From NCBI RefSeq assembly GCF_014202335.1, contig NZ_JACHGP010000023.1, positions 1 through 64,000 on the forward strand: a stretch of 64,000 bases of DNA, given 5' to 3'. Below the pieces are notes generated by a model. That model had not been told where the DNA came from, made no database searches, and saw only the letters and a list, made by a program, of their open reading frames with translations. This document shows, piece after piece, positions 43,147-51,357 of this stretch (position 1 is its first letter; each line of letters begins with the position of its first letter). This DNA is from Mycobacterium sp. AZCC_0083. Its GTDB lineage: Bacteria; Actinomycetota; Actinomycetes; Mycobacteriales; Mycobacteriaceae. The translations under genes were made by a program, and so were the position numbers.

Positions 43147-44112
43147 TCAGCGCGGCACGTAGCCGACGGCCGGGTCGACGACGTTGTGCAACGGCTTGTC
43201 GCGCAGCCACCGATCGAGGTTGTCGGTGAAGACGGACATCATGTCGATCTCGAACCCGACGTAGTCGCCGGACATGTGCGGCGACACCAGGATGTTCGGC
43301 ATCGACCACATCGGTGAGTCAGCGGGCAGCGGCTCGACCTCGAACACGTCCAGCGCGGCGCCTGCGATCGTCTCGGATCGAAGCGCGTCGATGAGATCGG
43401 ATTCGACGACGGTAGGTCCCCGCCCGACGTTGACGACGAACCCGCGTGGTCCCAGCGCGACCAATACTTCGGCTCCGACGAGCGCGGTGGTGGCCGGCGT
43501 CAGCGGCACCGCGAGGACGAGCAGGTCGACGCCCGCGGCGACGGCGACCAGGTCGTCCGAGCCGCGGATCGTGCCGAACTGCGGGTCGTCGCCCGAGGTG
43601 CGACCGACCAGGGTGACGTTGACGTCGAGGCGGGCGAGGCGGTCGGCGATGGCCCGGCCGATCGAACCCGTACCCACCACCGCGGCACGGGTTCCGGCCA
43701 GCCGCCCGGTGGTGCGGTACCGCCAGGCGCCCTCTCGCTGGGATCCCCAGGTGTTACTCATCCCCTTGACGTGCGCGAGCACCGCGGCGAGTACCCACTC
43801 GGCGATCGACGTGTCGAACACACCGCGCGAGTTGGTGAGCGTGACTTGGCCCAGCTCTGGGCAGATCAGCCGATTGACCCCGACCGACGCGGCGTGCACC
43901 CACCGCAGCTCGTCGGTTCGGCGCAGGATCGGGGCAAGGTCGGCGAAGCGGTGGTCCCAGACGTACAGCACCGACGCCCCGGCCAGCTCCTCGTCGGTGG
44001 GAGCCGAGCCGACGGGGACAACCTCGACGTCACCGGGGATCATGTGCAGTGGCGGAAGCGCCACGTCCGGGTCGGGCTCGGCGAGCACGAGCACGCGGGG
44101 AGGATTCGGCAC
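43147..44112 (-). CDS. D-2-hydroxyacid dehydrogenase
   Basis: This 321-residue NAD(P)-dependent D-isomer 2-hydroxyacid dehydrogenase interconverts a 2-keto and a D-2-hydroxy acid. It shows GTGSIG at 147-152 (Rossmann), catalytic Arg231 (NVGRGP), Glu260 (FEVEPLP) and His279 (SPHMSG). The GTG at 44112 follows ACGGAG by five bases. Substrates such as glyoxylate or hydroxypyruvate are common in this family. It is divergent from the class II aldolase, and a TCGATA-type operator lies between. Confidence 0.88.
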   Translation of the reverse strand: MPNPPRVLVLAEPDPDVALPPLHMIPGDVEVVPVGSAPTDEELAGASVLYVWDHRFADLAPILRRTDELRWVHAASVGVNRLICPELGQVTLTNSRGVFDTSIAEWVLAAVLAHVKGMSNTWGSQREGAWRYRTTGRLAGTRAAVVGTGSIGRAIADRLARLDVNVTLVGRTSGDDPQFGTIRGSDDLVAVAAGVDLLVLAVPLTPATTALVGAEVLVALGPRGFVVNVGRGPTVVESDLIDALRSETIAGAALDVFEVEPLPADSPMWSMPNILVSPHMSGDYVGFEIDMMSVFTDNLDRWLRDKPLHNVVDPAVGYVPR

Positions 44113-44144
44113 GGGTGCTCCGTTCGGTGGTTGGCAATTCCTTT

Positions 44145-44159
44145 TCGATATTGTATCTA
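44145..44159. promoter_or_regulatory. TCGATA-TTG-TATCTA operator
   Basis: An inverted repeat with one mismatch in the arms (44145-44150 and 44154-44159), of the same form and spacing as 38647-38661. It lies between the divergent dehydrogenase and aldolase genes. Confidence 0.6.
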
Positions 44160-44191
44160 AAAGGCAAGAGAAGGGCAGACGAGAGGCAATT

Positions 44192-44248
44192 ATGTCAGTT
44201 TCCCGTGAATTCGTCGGCTCCTGGCGACAGGTGGGACTCGATGAATGA
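44192..44248 (+). CDS. 18-residue leader ORF before the aldolase
   Basis: ATG at 44192 with GAGAGG five bases upstream opens MSVSREFVGSWRQVGLDE and stops at 44246-44248. It overlaps the aldolase start (44241) out of frame. The aldolase lacks a good ribosome site of its own, so its translation probably depends on re-initiation after this leader. The peptide has no regulatory codon run that I can see. It may be purely a coupling device. Confidence 0.55.
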   Translation: MSVSREFVGSWRQVGLDE

Positions 44249-45011
44249 CGCGACGAACGACGGGCCATTCCTCGACCCGGCAGCCTACGAGCCGGACATC
44301 GCCGATCCCGTCGAGCTGCGCGCACACCGCAAACGCCGGCTCGCCCTGGCGTACCGGGTGTTCGGCGCGATGGGCTGGGGCTCGCTCGGCGACGGGCACA
44401 TCTCGGCCCGTGACCCCGAGCGACCGGACTGCTTCTGGTTGGGGCGGTACGGCGTGCCGTTCCGGTCCATGACCACCGACGACCTCGTCCTGGTTCGTCC
44501 GGACGGCACCATCGAGGGCGGCGGGCACATCAACATCGCTGCGTACTACATCCACGCCCCGGTGCACGAGGCCCGGCCCGAGATCGTCTCGGCAGCCCAT
44601 TGCCACACGCCTTACGGCACGCCGTTCTCGGCGACCGTCACCCTGCTCGAGCCGATCTCACAGGAGTCGTGCGCGTTCTTCGGAGACCACGAGATCTTCG
44701 ACGACGAAGAGGTCAACATCGGATCGACCGACGGCGGCAAGCGCATCGCGGCGGCGATCGGCGGCACCCGCGCGGTGATCCTGCGCAACCATGGGCTGCT
44801 GACCGTCGGGGCCACGATCGACGCGGCAGTCGGCTACTTCCTGATGATGGAACGTTGCGCCGAGGTTCAGGTGAAGGCCCGTGGCGCCCGACCGATCGGG
44901 GCCGAGTCGGCGCGGCGCGTCCACGACGAGTTCGACGAGCTCGCCGCGTGGCAGGTGTATCAGTGGGCGCAGCGCAGCTACGTGCCCGACGTGAGCGTGG
45001 TGGGGGAGTAG
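44241..45011 (+). CDS. class II aldolase/adducin family protein
   Basis: A 256-residue class II aldolase-fold protein, zinc dependent, probably an aldolase or a decarboxylase/epimerase of a hydroxylated acid. Zinc ligands are His120 and His122 (AAHCHTPYG) and the His in RNHGLLTVG near residue 184. Family residues GDGHISARDPE and LVLVRPDGT are also present. The ATG at 44241 overlaps a short leader ORF. It is divergent from the D-2-hydroxyacid dehydrogenase, a combination typical of sugar-acid or hydroxy-acid breakdown. Convergent with mimR. Confidence 0.85.
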   Translation: MNDATNDGPFLDPAAYEPDIADPVELRAHRKRRLALAYRVFGAMGWGSLGDGHISARDPERPDCFWLGRYGVPFRSMTTDDLVLVRPDGTIEGGGHINIAAYYIHAPVHEARPEIVSAAHCHTPYGTPFSATVTLLEPISQESCAFFGDHEIFDDEEVNIGSTDGGKRIAAAIGGTRAVILRNHGLLTVGATIDAAVGYFLMMERCAEVQVKARGARPIGAESARRVHDEFDELAAWQVYQWAQRSYVPDVSVVGE

Positions 45012-45075
45012 CGGCTGCCTCGAAAGCGGCAGTCGCCCTGGCTCGCACGACTTCGCAACCGACCGTCAGGCGCTG

Positions 45076-46845
45076 TCAAGCGATTCCGAAGTCCTTGACC
45101 TTGCGGTAGATCGTCGCCCTCGACATCCCGAGCGCGTTGGCGGCGTCGGTCTTGTTGCCCCCATTCTCTCGAAGACTGCGCACGATCGCGTCTCGTTCAA
45201 GAGCCTCGATCTGGGTCAGCTTGCGTCTGGCCAGGGATCGGCACTCGGGAGGAAGTTTCTCTGGTTGGATGACACCTGAGCGCTGCTGGGCAACGGTTTC
45301 GACTAGTACCTGCCGTAGCTGTGCGACGTTCCCTGGCCACGGCAGCTTGCCGAGTTGGCGCATCCCCTCGGGGGCGAGTTGGACGTCGGCCCCGCGGGTG
45401 ATTTCGCGCAACAAGAACGGAACCAGCGCTTCAAGGTCTTCGATCCGGTGCCTCAGCGCGGGCACGGTGACCGTGTGAGTGAAGAACGGCAGCAGCAACA
45501 TCTCGACCAGCGCCGAGTGGTTGGTCGAGTTCATCGTCGCCGCGATCCACCCCCGCCCGGCGCACGGTGGCAGGACAGCGGCGAGCGTCTCCAGCACCTC
45601 GTCGGGTAGGCAGTCCACGTCGGCCAGAACCACGGCGAAGTCGTCGTCGTCGGTCGAGGCGACCAGCTCACTGATGAATTCCTCAGCGCCCGAGAAGTTT
45701 TCGATTCGTAGGACGCGAACCATCTTGTCCGCGTTCACATGCTGTGCCACTGCCTGGGCGATCTTCGCTCGCCCGGAGCCCGGCTCGCCGTCCAAGGCGA
45801 CCCAGTCCTGGTCACGGCAGCACCGCTCGATCTGCTGGCAAGAGCGGTGCCACGAGCTGCTTCGGCCGGCCAGACCCGGAATGCCCGGGTGGATCGGTGG
45901 CCCAATGCCGAACCGACGCGCCGTCTCCTCGACGGCGAGCCGGATCTGGAAGACAACGTAGCTTCCGTGGCCCCGAATCGGAATGCGCTCCGCGGCAGTG
46001 ATCTTGGCTGTACCACCACTGGGCAGCTCGACGAGTGCCGTGCTCACGGCATCGGAGCCGCGCATGTCGGATGCATGCTCCAGCAGGGCGATTTGGTCGC
46101 CGGCATCCAGCCCCCGGCGAAGGTACGGGTTCATCAGCACCACGTCACCCCCGATCGCCAACACCCCGAGCGGGAATCTGTGACTTTGCCGCAGGTAGGT
46201 CTCCAGCAGGGCCGTCTCGTTCTCGCTGGTAAGCGCGTTCATTCGATCCTCGATCTGGCTGCGGGCACTGTTGGCCAGAGCGAACAGGAGCGGATTTGCC
46301 TGGCTGGCCCAACAGGTGAGGTCGATGACACCGACCACCTTGCCGGTGATGGCGTCTCGAATGGGAGCGCCTGCGCAGGCGAGGCGGCCCAGCGTCCCCA
46401 TGTAATGCTCGGCACCGCGGATGTAGGTGGCCCGCCCTGTCTCCAGGCTCGTCCCGATCCCGTTCGTGCCGACGAACTCCTCGGCATAGCTGTATCCGCG
46501 CGAAAGTCGAACACCGTCCAGTGCCCGCATCATCGTCGCGTCGGTGCACACCCGTTCCAGCACCACACCGTCGGCCGACGTCAGGATCACGCTGACGGCC
46601 TGCGCCGCCAAGTCGTCGGCCACCCGCCGCAGGACAGGGGCGGCCGCATGCACCAACGGCGAGTCGGTATTCGGTTCGCGGACGAACGGCAGGTCGACCC
46701 GATCTAGATGAACATGCAGGTCACGCGACCGGCGCCACGAATCCAGGACGCCGGGACCCAGGTTGACGGCATCCAGGGACCCGACCGTGAGGAACTGCTC
46801 CCGCGCTCGGCGGAGGTTCGTGGAGACGTCCGCGCTGGAATCCAT
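45076..46845 (-). CDS. mimR: Fis/GAF-type activator of the mim operon
   Basis: A 589-residue regulator with an N-terminal linker, a GAF/sensor region (about 60-200: SYAEEFVGTNGIGTSLETGR, VVGVIDLTCW), a degraded AAA+ domain (Walker A as GEPGSGRAK with Arg in place of the usual Lys; Walker-B-like AVVLADVD) and a C-terminal Fis helix-turn-helix (GNKTDAANALGMSRATIYRK). The GAFTGA loop that contacts sigma-54 is missing, in keeping with the absence of sigma-54 from actinobacteria. It is divergent from mimABCD, as in M. smegmatis and M. goodii, where MimR mediates acetone induction. It probably acts at the palindrome at 46895-46926. Confidence 0.88.
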   Translation of the reverse strand: MDSSADVSTNLRRAREQFLTVGSLDAVNLGPGVLDSWRRSRDLHVHLDRVDLPFVREPNTDSPLVHAAAPVLRRVADDLAAQAVSVILTSADGVVLERVCTDATMMRALDGVRLSRGYSYAEEFVGTNGIGTSLETGRATYIRGAEHYMGTLGRLACAGAPIRDAITGKVVGVIDLTCWASQANPLLFALANSARSQIEDRMNALTSENETALLETYLRQSHRFPLGVLAIGGDVVLMNPYLRRGLDAGDQIALLEHASDMRGSDAVSTALVELPSGGTAKITAAERIPIRGHGSYVVFQIRLAVEETARRFGIGPPIHPGIPGLAGRSSSWHRSCQQIERCCRDQDWVALDGEPGSGRAKIAQAVAQHVNADKMVRVLRIENFSGAEEFISELVASTDDDDFAVVLADVDCLPDEVLETLAAVLPPCAGRGWIAATMNSTNHSALVEMLLLPFFTHTVTVPALRHRIEDLEALVPFLLREITRGADVQLAPEGMRQLGKLPWPGNVAQLRQVLVETVAQQRSGVIQPEKLPPECRSLARRKLTQIEALERDAIVRSLRENGGNKTDAANALGMSRATIYRKVKDFGIA

Positions 46846-46894
46846 TCGATGTACTCACCTCGGTGTTGAGCGGCTGCACTCAGAGGCTAGAGCC

Positions 46895-46926
46895 GTCTCA
46901 ATATGTGACCGGTCTCACATTGAGAC
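46895..46926. promoter_or_regulatory. bipartite palindrome in the mimR-mimA control region
   Basis: Nested inverted repeats: outer arms GTCTCAA and TTGAGAC, inner arms TGTGA and TCACA, centre CCGGTC, with a 2-nt bulge (TA) on the left. It lies 70 bp before the mimA start and 50 bp before the mimR start. This is the likely binding site of MimR; promoter boxes are not clear. Confidence 0.6.
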
Positions 46927-46995
46927 GCCCAGCCTACGCGCAAACCTGTGCCATTGGTTACAGCAGTACATCCGGCCCAACCAGGAGAAGAGACG

Positions 46996-48654
46996 TTGAG
47001 CAGACAAAGTCTGAGCAAGGCTCACAAGAAAATCACCGAACTGTCGTGGGAACCCACATTCGCCACTCCGGCGACGCGATTCGGCACCGACTACAGCTTC
47101 GAGAAGGCGCCCAAGAAGGACCCGCTGAAGCAGATCCTGCGGTCCTACTTCCCGATGGAGGAGGAGAAGGACAACCGCGTCTTCGGCGCGATGGACGGTG
47201 CGATCCGCGGGAACATGTTCCGCCAGGTCCAGCAGCGCTGGATGGAGTGGCAGAAGCTCTTCTTGTCGATCATTCCGTTCCCGGAGATCTCCGCGGCTCG
47301 GGCGATGCCGATGGCCATTGACGCTGTCCCCAATCCCGAGATTCACAACGGGTTGGCCGTCCAGATGATCGACGAGGTCCGGCACTCGACGATCCAGATG
47401 AACCTCAAGCGCCTCTACATGAACCACTACATCGATCCCGCCGGCTTCGACATCAGTGAGAAGGCGTTCGCCAACAACTACGCCGGCACCATCGGTCGAC
47501 AGTTCGGCGAGGGTTTCATCACCGGTGACGCGATCACCGCGGCCAACATCTACCTGACCGTCGTCGCCGAAACCGCCTTCACCAACACCCTGTTCGTGGC
47601 CATGCCGTCGGAGGCCGCCGCCAACGGCGACTATCTTCTGCCGACGGTGTTCCACTCGGTGCAATCAGACGAGTCGCGACACATCTCCAATGGCTACTCG
47701 ATCCTGTTGATGGCGCTCGCCGACGAGGACAATCGCCAGTTGTTGGAACGGGACCTGCGCTACGCCTGGTGGAACAACCACTGCGTGGTCGACGCCGCCA
47801 TCGGCACATTCATCGAGTACGGGACCAAGGACCGCCGCAAGGACCGCGACAGCTACGCCGAGATGTGGCGCCGCTGGATCTACGACGACTACTACCGCAG
47901 CTACCTCATCCCGCTGGAGAAGTACGGACTCAAGATCCCGCACGACCTCGTCGAGGAGTCGTGGAACCGGATCGTCAACAAGGGCTACGTGCACGAGGTC
48001 GCCCAGTTCTTCGCTACCGGCTGGCCGGTCAACTACTGGCGGATCGACCCCATGACCGACCAGGACTTCGAATGGTTCGAAGACAAGTACCCCGGTTGGT
48101 ACAACAAGTACGGGAAGTGGTGGGAGAACTACAACCGGCTGAAGTACCCGGGCCGCAATAAGCCGATCGCCTTCGAAGACGTCGACTACCAGTACCCGCA
48201 CCGGTGCTGGACGTGCATGGTGCCGTGCCTCATCCGCGAGGACATGGTCACCGAGAAGGTCGACGGCCAGTGGCGCACGTACTGCTCGGAGACCTGCGCG
48301 TGGACCGACATCAAAGCGTTCCGCCCCGAGTACGAGGGCAGGCCGACGCCGAACATGGGCCGGCTCACCGGGCATCGCGAATGGGAGACCCTGCATCACA
48401 ACCAGGATCTCGCCGACATCGTCACCGGGCTCGGCTATGTCCGCGACGACGGCAAGACGCTCATCCCGCAGCCCCACCTCGATCTCGACGACGCGAAGAA
48501 GTTGTGGACGGTCGAGGATCTGCGCGGCATCACCTTCCAGAGTCCAAATGTGCTGCTGAACGAGATGTCCGACGCCGAACGGGAAGCGCACCTCGCCGAA
48601 TACACGGCGGGTGGACCGGCCGGCCGCCCCGCCAAGGCTGCGGTACCGGCCTGA
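46996..48654 (+). CDS. mimA: soluble diiron monooxygenase, hydroxylase large subunit
   Basis: This 552-residue alpha subunit carries the diiron centre that oxidises propane, acetone or phenol-type substrates with O2. Ligands are visible: Glu97, Glu127-x-x-His130 (DEVRHS), Glu192 and Glu226-x-x-His229 (SDESRHIS). The sequence is very close to MimA of M. smegmatis/M. goodii as I recall it. It starts at a TTG (46996) about eight bases after AGGAGAAG; the first residues MSRQSLSKAH fit the family. A four-Cys cluster late in the protein (HRCWTCMVPC...YCSETC) is also conserved. First gene of the operon; folding needs MimG. Confidence 0.95.
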   Translation: MSRQSLSKAHKKITELSWEPTFATPATRFGTDYSFEKAPKKDPLKQILRSYFPMEEEKDNRVFGAMDGAIRGNMFRQVQQRWMEWQKLFLSIIPFPEISAARAMPMAIDAVPNPEIHNGLAVQMIDEVRHSTIQMNLKRLYMNHYIDPAGFDISEKAFANNYAGTIGRQFGEGFITGDAITAANIYLTVVAETAFTNTLFVAMPSEAAANGDYLLPTVFHSVQSDESRHISNGYSILLMALADEDNRQLLERDLRYAWWNNHCVVDAAIGTFIEYGTKDRRKDRDSYAEMWRRWIYDDYYRSYLIPLEKYGLKIPHDLVEESWNRIVNKGYVHEVAQFFATGWPVNYWRIDPMTDQDFEWFEDKYPGWYNKYGKWWENYNRLKYPGRNKPIAFEDVDYQYPHRCWTCMVPCLIREDMVTEKVDGQWRTYCSETCAWTDIKAFRPEYEGRPTPNMGRLTGHREWETLHHNQDLADIVTGLGYVRDDGKTLIPQPHLDLDDAKKLWTVEDLRGITFQSPNVLLNEMSDAEREAHLAEYTAGGPAGRPAKAAVPA

Positions 48655-48664
48655 TCCCGGTCCG

Positions 48665-48698
48665 GGTGGCGCGGCGCGACCAAACCCGCCGCGCCACC
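48665..48698 (+). promoter_or_regulatory. perfect 12-bp stem-loop between mimA and mimB
   Basis: Arms GGTGGCGCGGCG (48665-48676) and CGCCGCGCCACC (48687-48698) around a 10-nt loop, in the 86-nt gap between mimA and mimB. There is no U-tract. It may protect the mimA mRNA, partially terminate, or set subunit ratios. Confidence 0.7.
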
Positions 48699-48740
48699 AG
48701 GGCCTCCAACGGGACTTTCCAAAGACTAGGAGACCGTCCG

Positions 48741-49793
48741 ATGGGTGATACCCACAAGATCAGGTTCGAGCCGGTTGACCTCGAGATCGAGGTCGACGAG
48801 AGCGAGACCGTTCTCGATGCGGCGTTCCGTCAGGGTGTTTCGCTGATGCACGGCTGCCGGGAAGGCCAGTGCTCGGCATGCAAGTCGTTTTTGCTCGACG
48901 GTGACATCCAGATGGACCGCTACTCGACATTCGCCCTGGCCGATTACGAAAGTGAGGAAGGGTACGTACTGCTGTGCAAGGCCCACGCCTACAGCGACTG
49001 CGAGATCGAGCTGATCAACTTCGACGAGGACGAGCTGCGCAACGCGGTTCCGCTGCAACAGCTTCAGACCCGGATCGTCGAACTCACCGACCTAACCCAG
49101 GACATCGTGTCGCTCAAGCTGGAGCTGATCGAACCCGAGGGCTACGAGTTCAAGCCCGGTCAGTACTCCGATCTGATGATCCCGGGCACCGAGGAACACC
49201 GCTGTTTCTCCATGGCGACCACCCCCAGCACTCCGGGCCGGCTGGAGTTCATCATCAAACGCTACCCGGGCGGGCATTTCTCAGGGTTGCTGGAGACGCA
49301 GCTCCAAGTCGGCGACGAGTTGGCGCTGCGTGGCCCGTACGGCTCGTTCACCATCAAACACGACTCCGAACGTGACATCGTCTGCATTGGCGGCGGTGCC
49401 GGTATGGCACCCATCCTGTCTTTGCTCAAGCATCTGGTCGAGTCCGGCAGCGACCGCCAGGTTCACTTCTACTACGGCGCCCGCACTGCCCAGGATCTGT
49501 TCTACCTCCACGAGATCAAGGAGCTCGGCAACCAGCTGGTCAATTTCACGTTCGTGCCGGTGTTGTCGGAGGAGACGGGAGCGGACTGGACGTCGCTCGG
49601 TGTCACTGGCGGGGATTTCGGGTTCGTCACCGACGCCGTGGACCGTCGTGAATCCGACCTCAGCGAGGCGGAGGTCTACGTCTGCGGGCCGCCGCCGATG
49701 GTAGACGCCGCTATGGCGATGCTCGAGGGCAAAACGGTTGCCCGGGAACATATTTACTTCGACAAGTTCACCACCACGGTTCACCAAGCGTAG
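48741..49793 (+). CDS. mimB: diiron monooxygenase reductase component
   Basis: A 350-residue NADH reductase that passes electrons to MimA. The N-terminal plant-type [2Fe-2S] domain has Cys39, Cys44, Cys47 and Cys79 (GCREGQCSAC...LLCK). It is followed by an FAD domain (HRCFSMATTP, RGPYGSF) and an NAD domain (CIGGGAGMAPILSLL, VYVCGPPPMVD). The ATG at 48741 follows GGAG. The length is normal for SDIMO reductases. Confidence 0.95.
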   Translation: MGDTHKIRFEPVDLEIEVDESETVLDAAFRQGVSLMHGCREGQCSACKSFLLDGDIQMDRYSTFALADYESEEGYVLLCKAHAYSDCEIELINFDEDELRNAVPLQQLQTRIVELTDLTQDIVSLKLELIEPEGYEFKPGQYSDLMIPGTEEHRCFSMATTPSTPGRLEFIIKRYPGGHFSGLLETQLQVGDELALRGPYGSFTIKHDSERDIVCIGGGAGMAPILSLLKHLVESGSDRQVHFYYGARTAQDLFYLHEIKELGNQLVNFTFVPVLSEETGADWTSLGVTGGDFGFVTDAVDRRESDLSEAEVYVCGPPPMVDAAMAMLEGKTVAREHIYFDKFTTTVHQA

Positions 49794-49818
49794 TCCACCA
49801 GAAAGGGAGAGTACCCAC

Positions 49819-50952
49819 ATGAGCGCACCCACCGCCGAGCGCGCCGCGCCTGACCCCGAGCCGGCCACGCCGGTCCGCAGCTTCCCCAAGCCGCAATTCA
49901 CCGACGCCGAAGCCGGCGCTTTGGAGTTCCCCAGTTCAAAAAGCCGCAGCTTCAGCTATTTCGAGCCGGCCAAGCTGCGGGCCACCACGTATGAAGACGT
50001 CACCTTCGACGTGCAGCCCGATCCCGATCGCCACCTCACCCAGGGCTGGATCTACGGGTTCGGTAACGGCCCCGGCGGCTACCCGCAGGACTGGACCGAG
50101 CTGAAGTCCTCCGACTGGCACAAGTTCCGCGATCCCAACGAGGAGTGGGAGCAGACGATTTACCGCAATAACGCGAACGTGGTGCGGCAGATCCAGCAGA
50201 ACCTCGCCAATGCCAAACTCGCCGACGCCTACGCGTCGTGGACTCCGACGTGGAGGAAGTTCATCGAGCGCAATCTGGGTGCGTGGATGCACGCCGAGAA
50301 CGGCATCGGGCTGCACGTGTTCATCGCGGTGCAGCGCTCGGGCCCGACCAACATGATCAACACCGCCGTCGCGGTCAACAGTGCGCACAAGATCCGGTTC
50401 GCCCAGGACCTCGCGTTGTTCAATCTGGACCTGAGCGAATCGCTGGACGGGTTCGACGGCTCGGCGCACCGCGACGTCTGGCACAACGACCCGGTCTGGC
50501 AGGGCGTGCGCAAGAATGTCGAGTTGCTCACCGCGGCGGCCGACTGGGCTGAGGCTGTCTTCGCCACGAACATCGTCTTCGAGCAGTTGGTGGGGGTGCT
50601 GTTCCGCAGCCACCTCGTCATGCAGATCTCGGCGCGCAACGGAGACTACGTCACGCCCAGCCTGGTCGGCTCCGGCGAAAACGACTACAACCGCGACCTC
50701 GGCTACACCCGAGCGCTTTTCAACATGCTCACCAACGACCCGGAGCACCGCGACCACAATCGAGAACTGCTGTCGCGCTGGCTCGAGAAATGGGTGCCGC
50801 TGAGCATCGCGGCGGCGCGTGAGCTGCAGCCCATCTGGTCGCAGCCCCAGGAACGCACCGTGCCGTTCGCCGAGTCCTTCGAGGCAGCCAAAGCCGGGCT
50901 GCGCAGTGTGTTGTCCGATCTCGACCTCGACCAGCCCAAGGAGCTCTCCTGA
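49819..50952 (+). CDS. mimC: diiron monooxygenase, hydroxylase small (beta) subunit
   Basis: A 377-residue beta subunit of the hydroxylase. It has the ferritin-like fold without a metal centre, with typical blocks SRSFSYFEPAKLRATTYEDV, LGAWMHAENGIGLHVFI and SAHKIRFAQDLALFNLDLSE. It forms the alpha2beta2 core with MimA. AAAGGGAG precedes the ATG. The stop overlaps mimD by 1 nt (TGATG). Confidence 0.93.
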   Translation: MSAPTAERAAPDPEPATPVRSFPKPQFTDAEAGALEFPSSKSRSFSYFEPAKLRATTYEDVTFDVQPDPDRHLTQGWIYGFGNGPGGYPQDWTELKSSDWHKFRDPNEEWEQTIYRNNANVVRQIQQNLANAKLADAYASWTPTWRKFIERNLGAWMHAENGIGLHVFIAVQRSGPTNMINTAVAVNSAHKIRFAQDLALFNLDLSESLDGFDGSAHRDVWHNDPVWQGVRKNVELLTAAADWAEAVFATNIVFEQLVGVLFRSHLVMQISARNGDYVTPSLVGSGENDYNRDLGYTRALFNMLTNDPEHRDHNRELLSRWLEKWVPLSIAAARELQPIWSQPQERTVPFAESFEAAKAGLRSVLSDLDLDQPKELS

Positions 50953-51302
50953 TGAGTACGGAAATGCAGTTCGGCGCCTCGGTCGGGTCGTCGAACATGT
51001 GCGGCGTCACCCTGATGAACAACCAGAACGGCTACGTCGTCGCCGAAGTGATGGGGCGCAAGCCCGACGTCACGATCACCGAGTTCCCGTCGATGATCCG
51101 CGTGGACGGGCACAACGTCCTGACCTTCGATTTCGGCGAAATCACCGATGCACTCGGCGCCGAGTTCGACTTGTACGACTTCGAGGAGATCATGTCCACC
51201 CATTACGGGCGGATGGTGCATTTCGATGACCACACGATGTTGTTCGCCAACCCCGAGGACGCGGCGGAGTACATCGGCTTCGACTTGAAGGTCGTCGAAT
51301 GA
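50952..51302 (+). CDS. mimD: diiron monooxygenase coupling (regulatory) protein
   Basis: A 116-residue effector protein of the MmoB/DmpM family, which binds the hydroxylase near the active site and couples electron transfer to O2 activation. Recognisable blocks are SNMCGVTLMNNQNG, VTITEFPSMIRVDG and LTFDFGEITDALG. It has no cofactor. It begins inside the mimC stop codon and completes the four-component enzyme. Confidence 0.93.
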   Translation: MSTEMQFGASVGSSNMCGVTLMNNQNGYVVAEVMGRKPDVTITEFPSMIRVDGHNVLTFDFGEITDALGAEFDLYDFEEIMSTHYGRMVHFDDHTMLFANPEDAAEYIGFDLKVVE

Positions 51303-51357
51303 ATCCCCCCATTCTCAGCACAGCCCGCACCCCAACCACCTGATAACGGAGCACACC

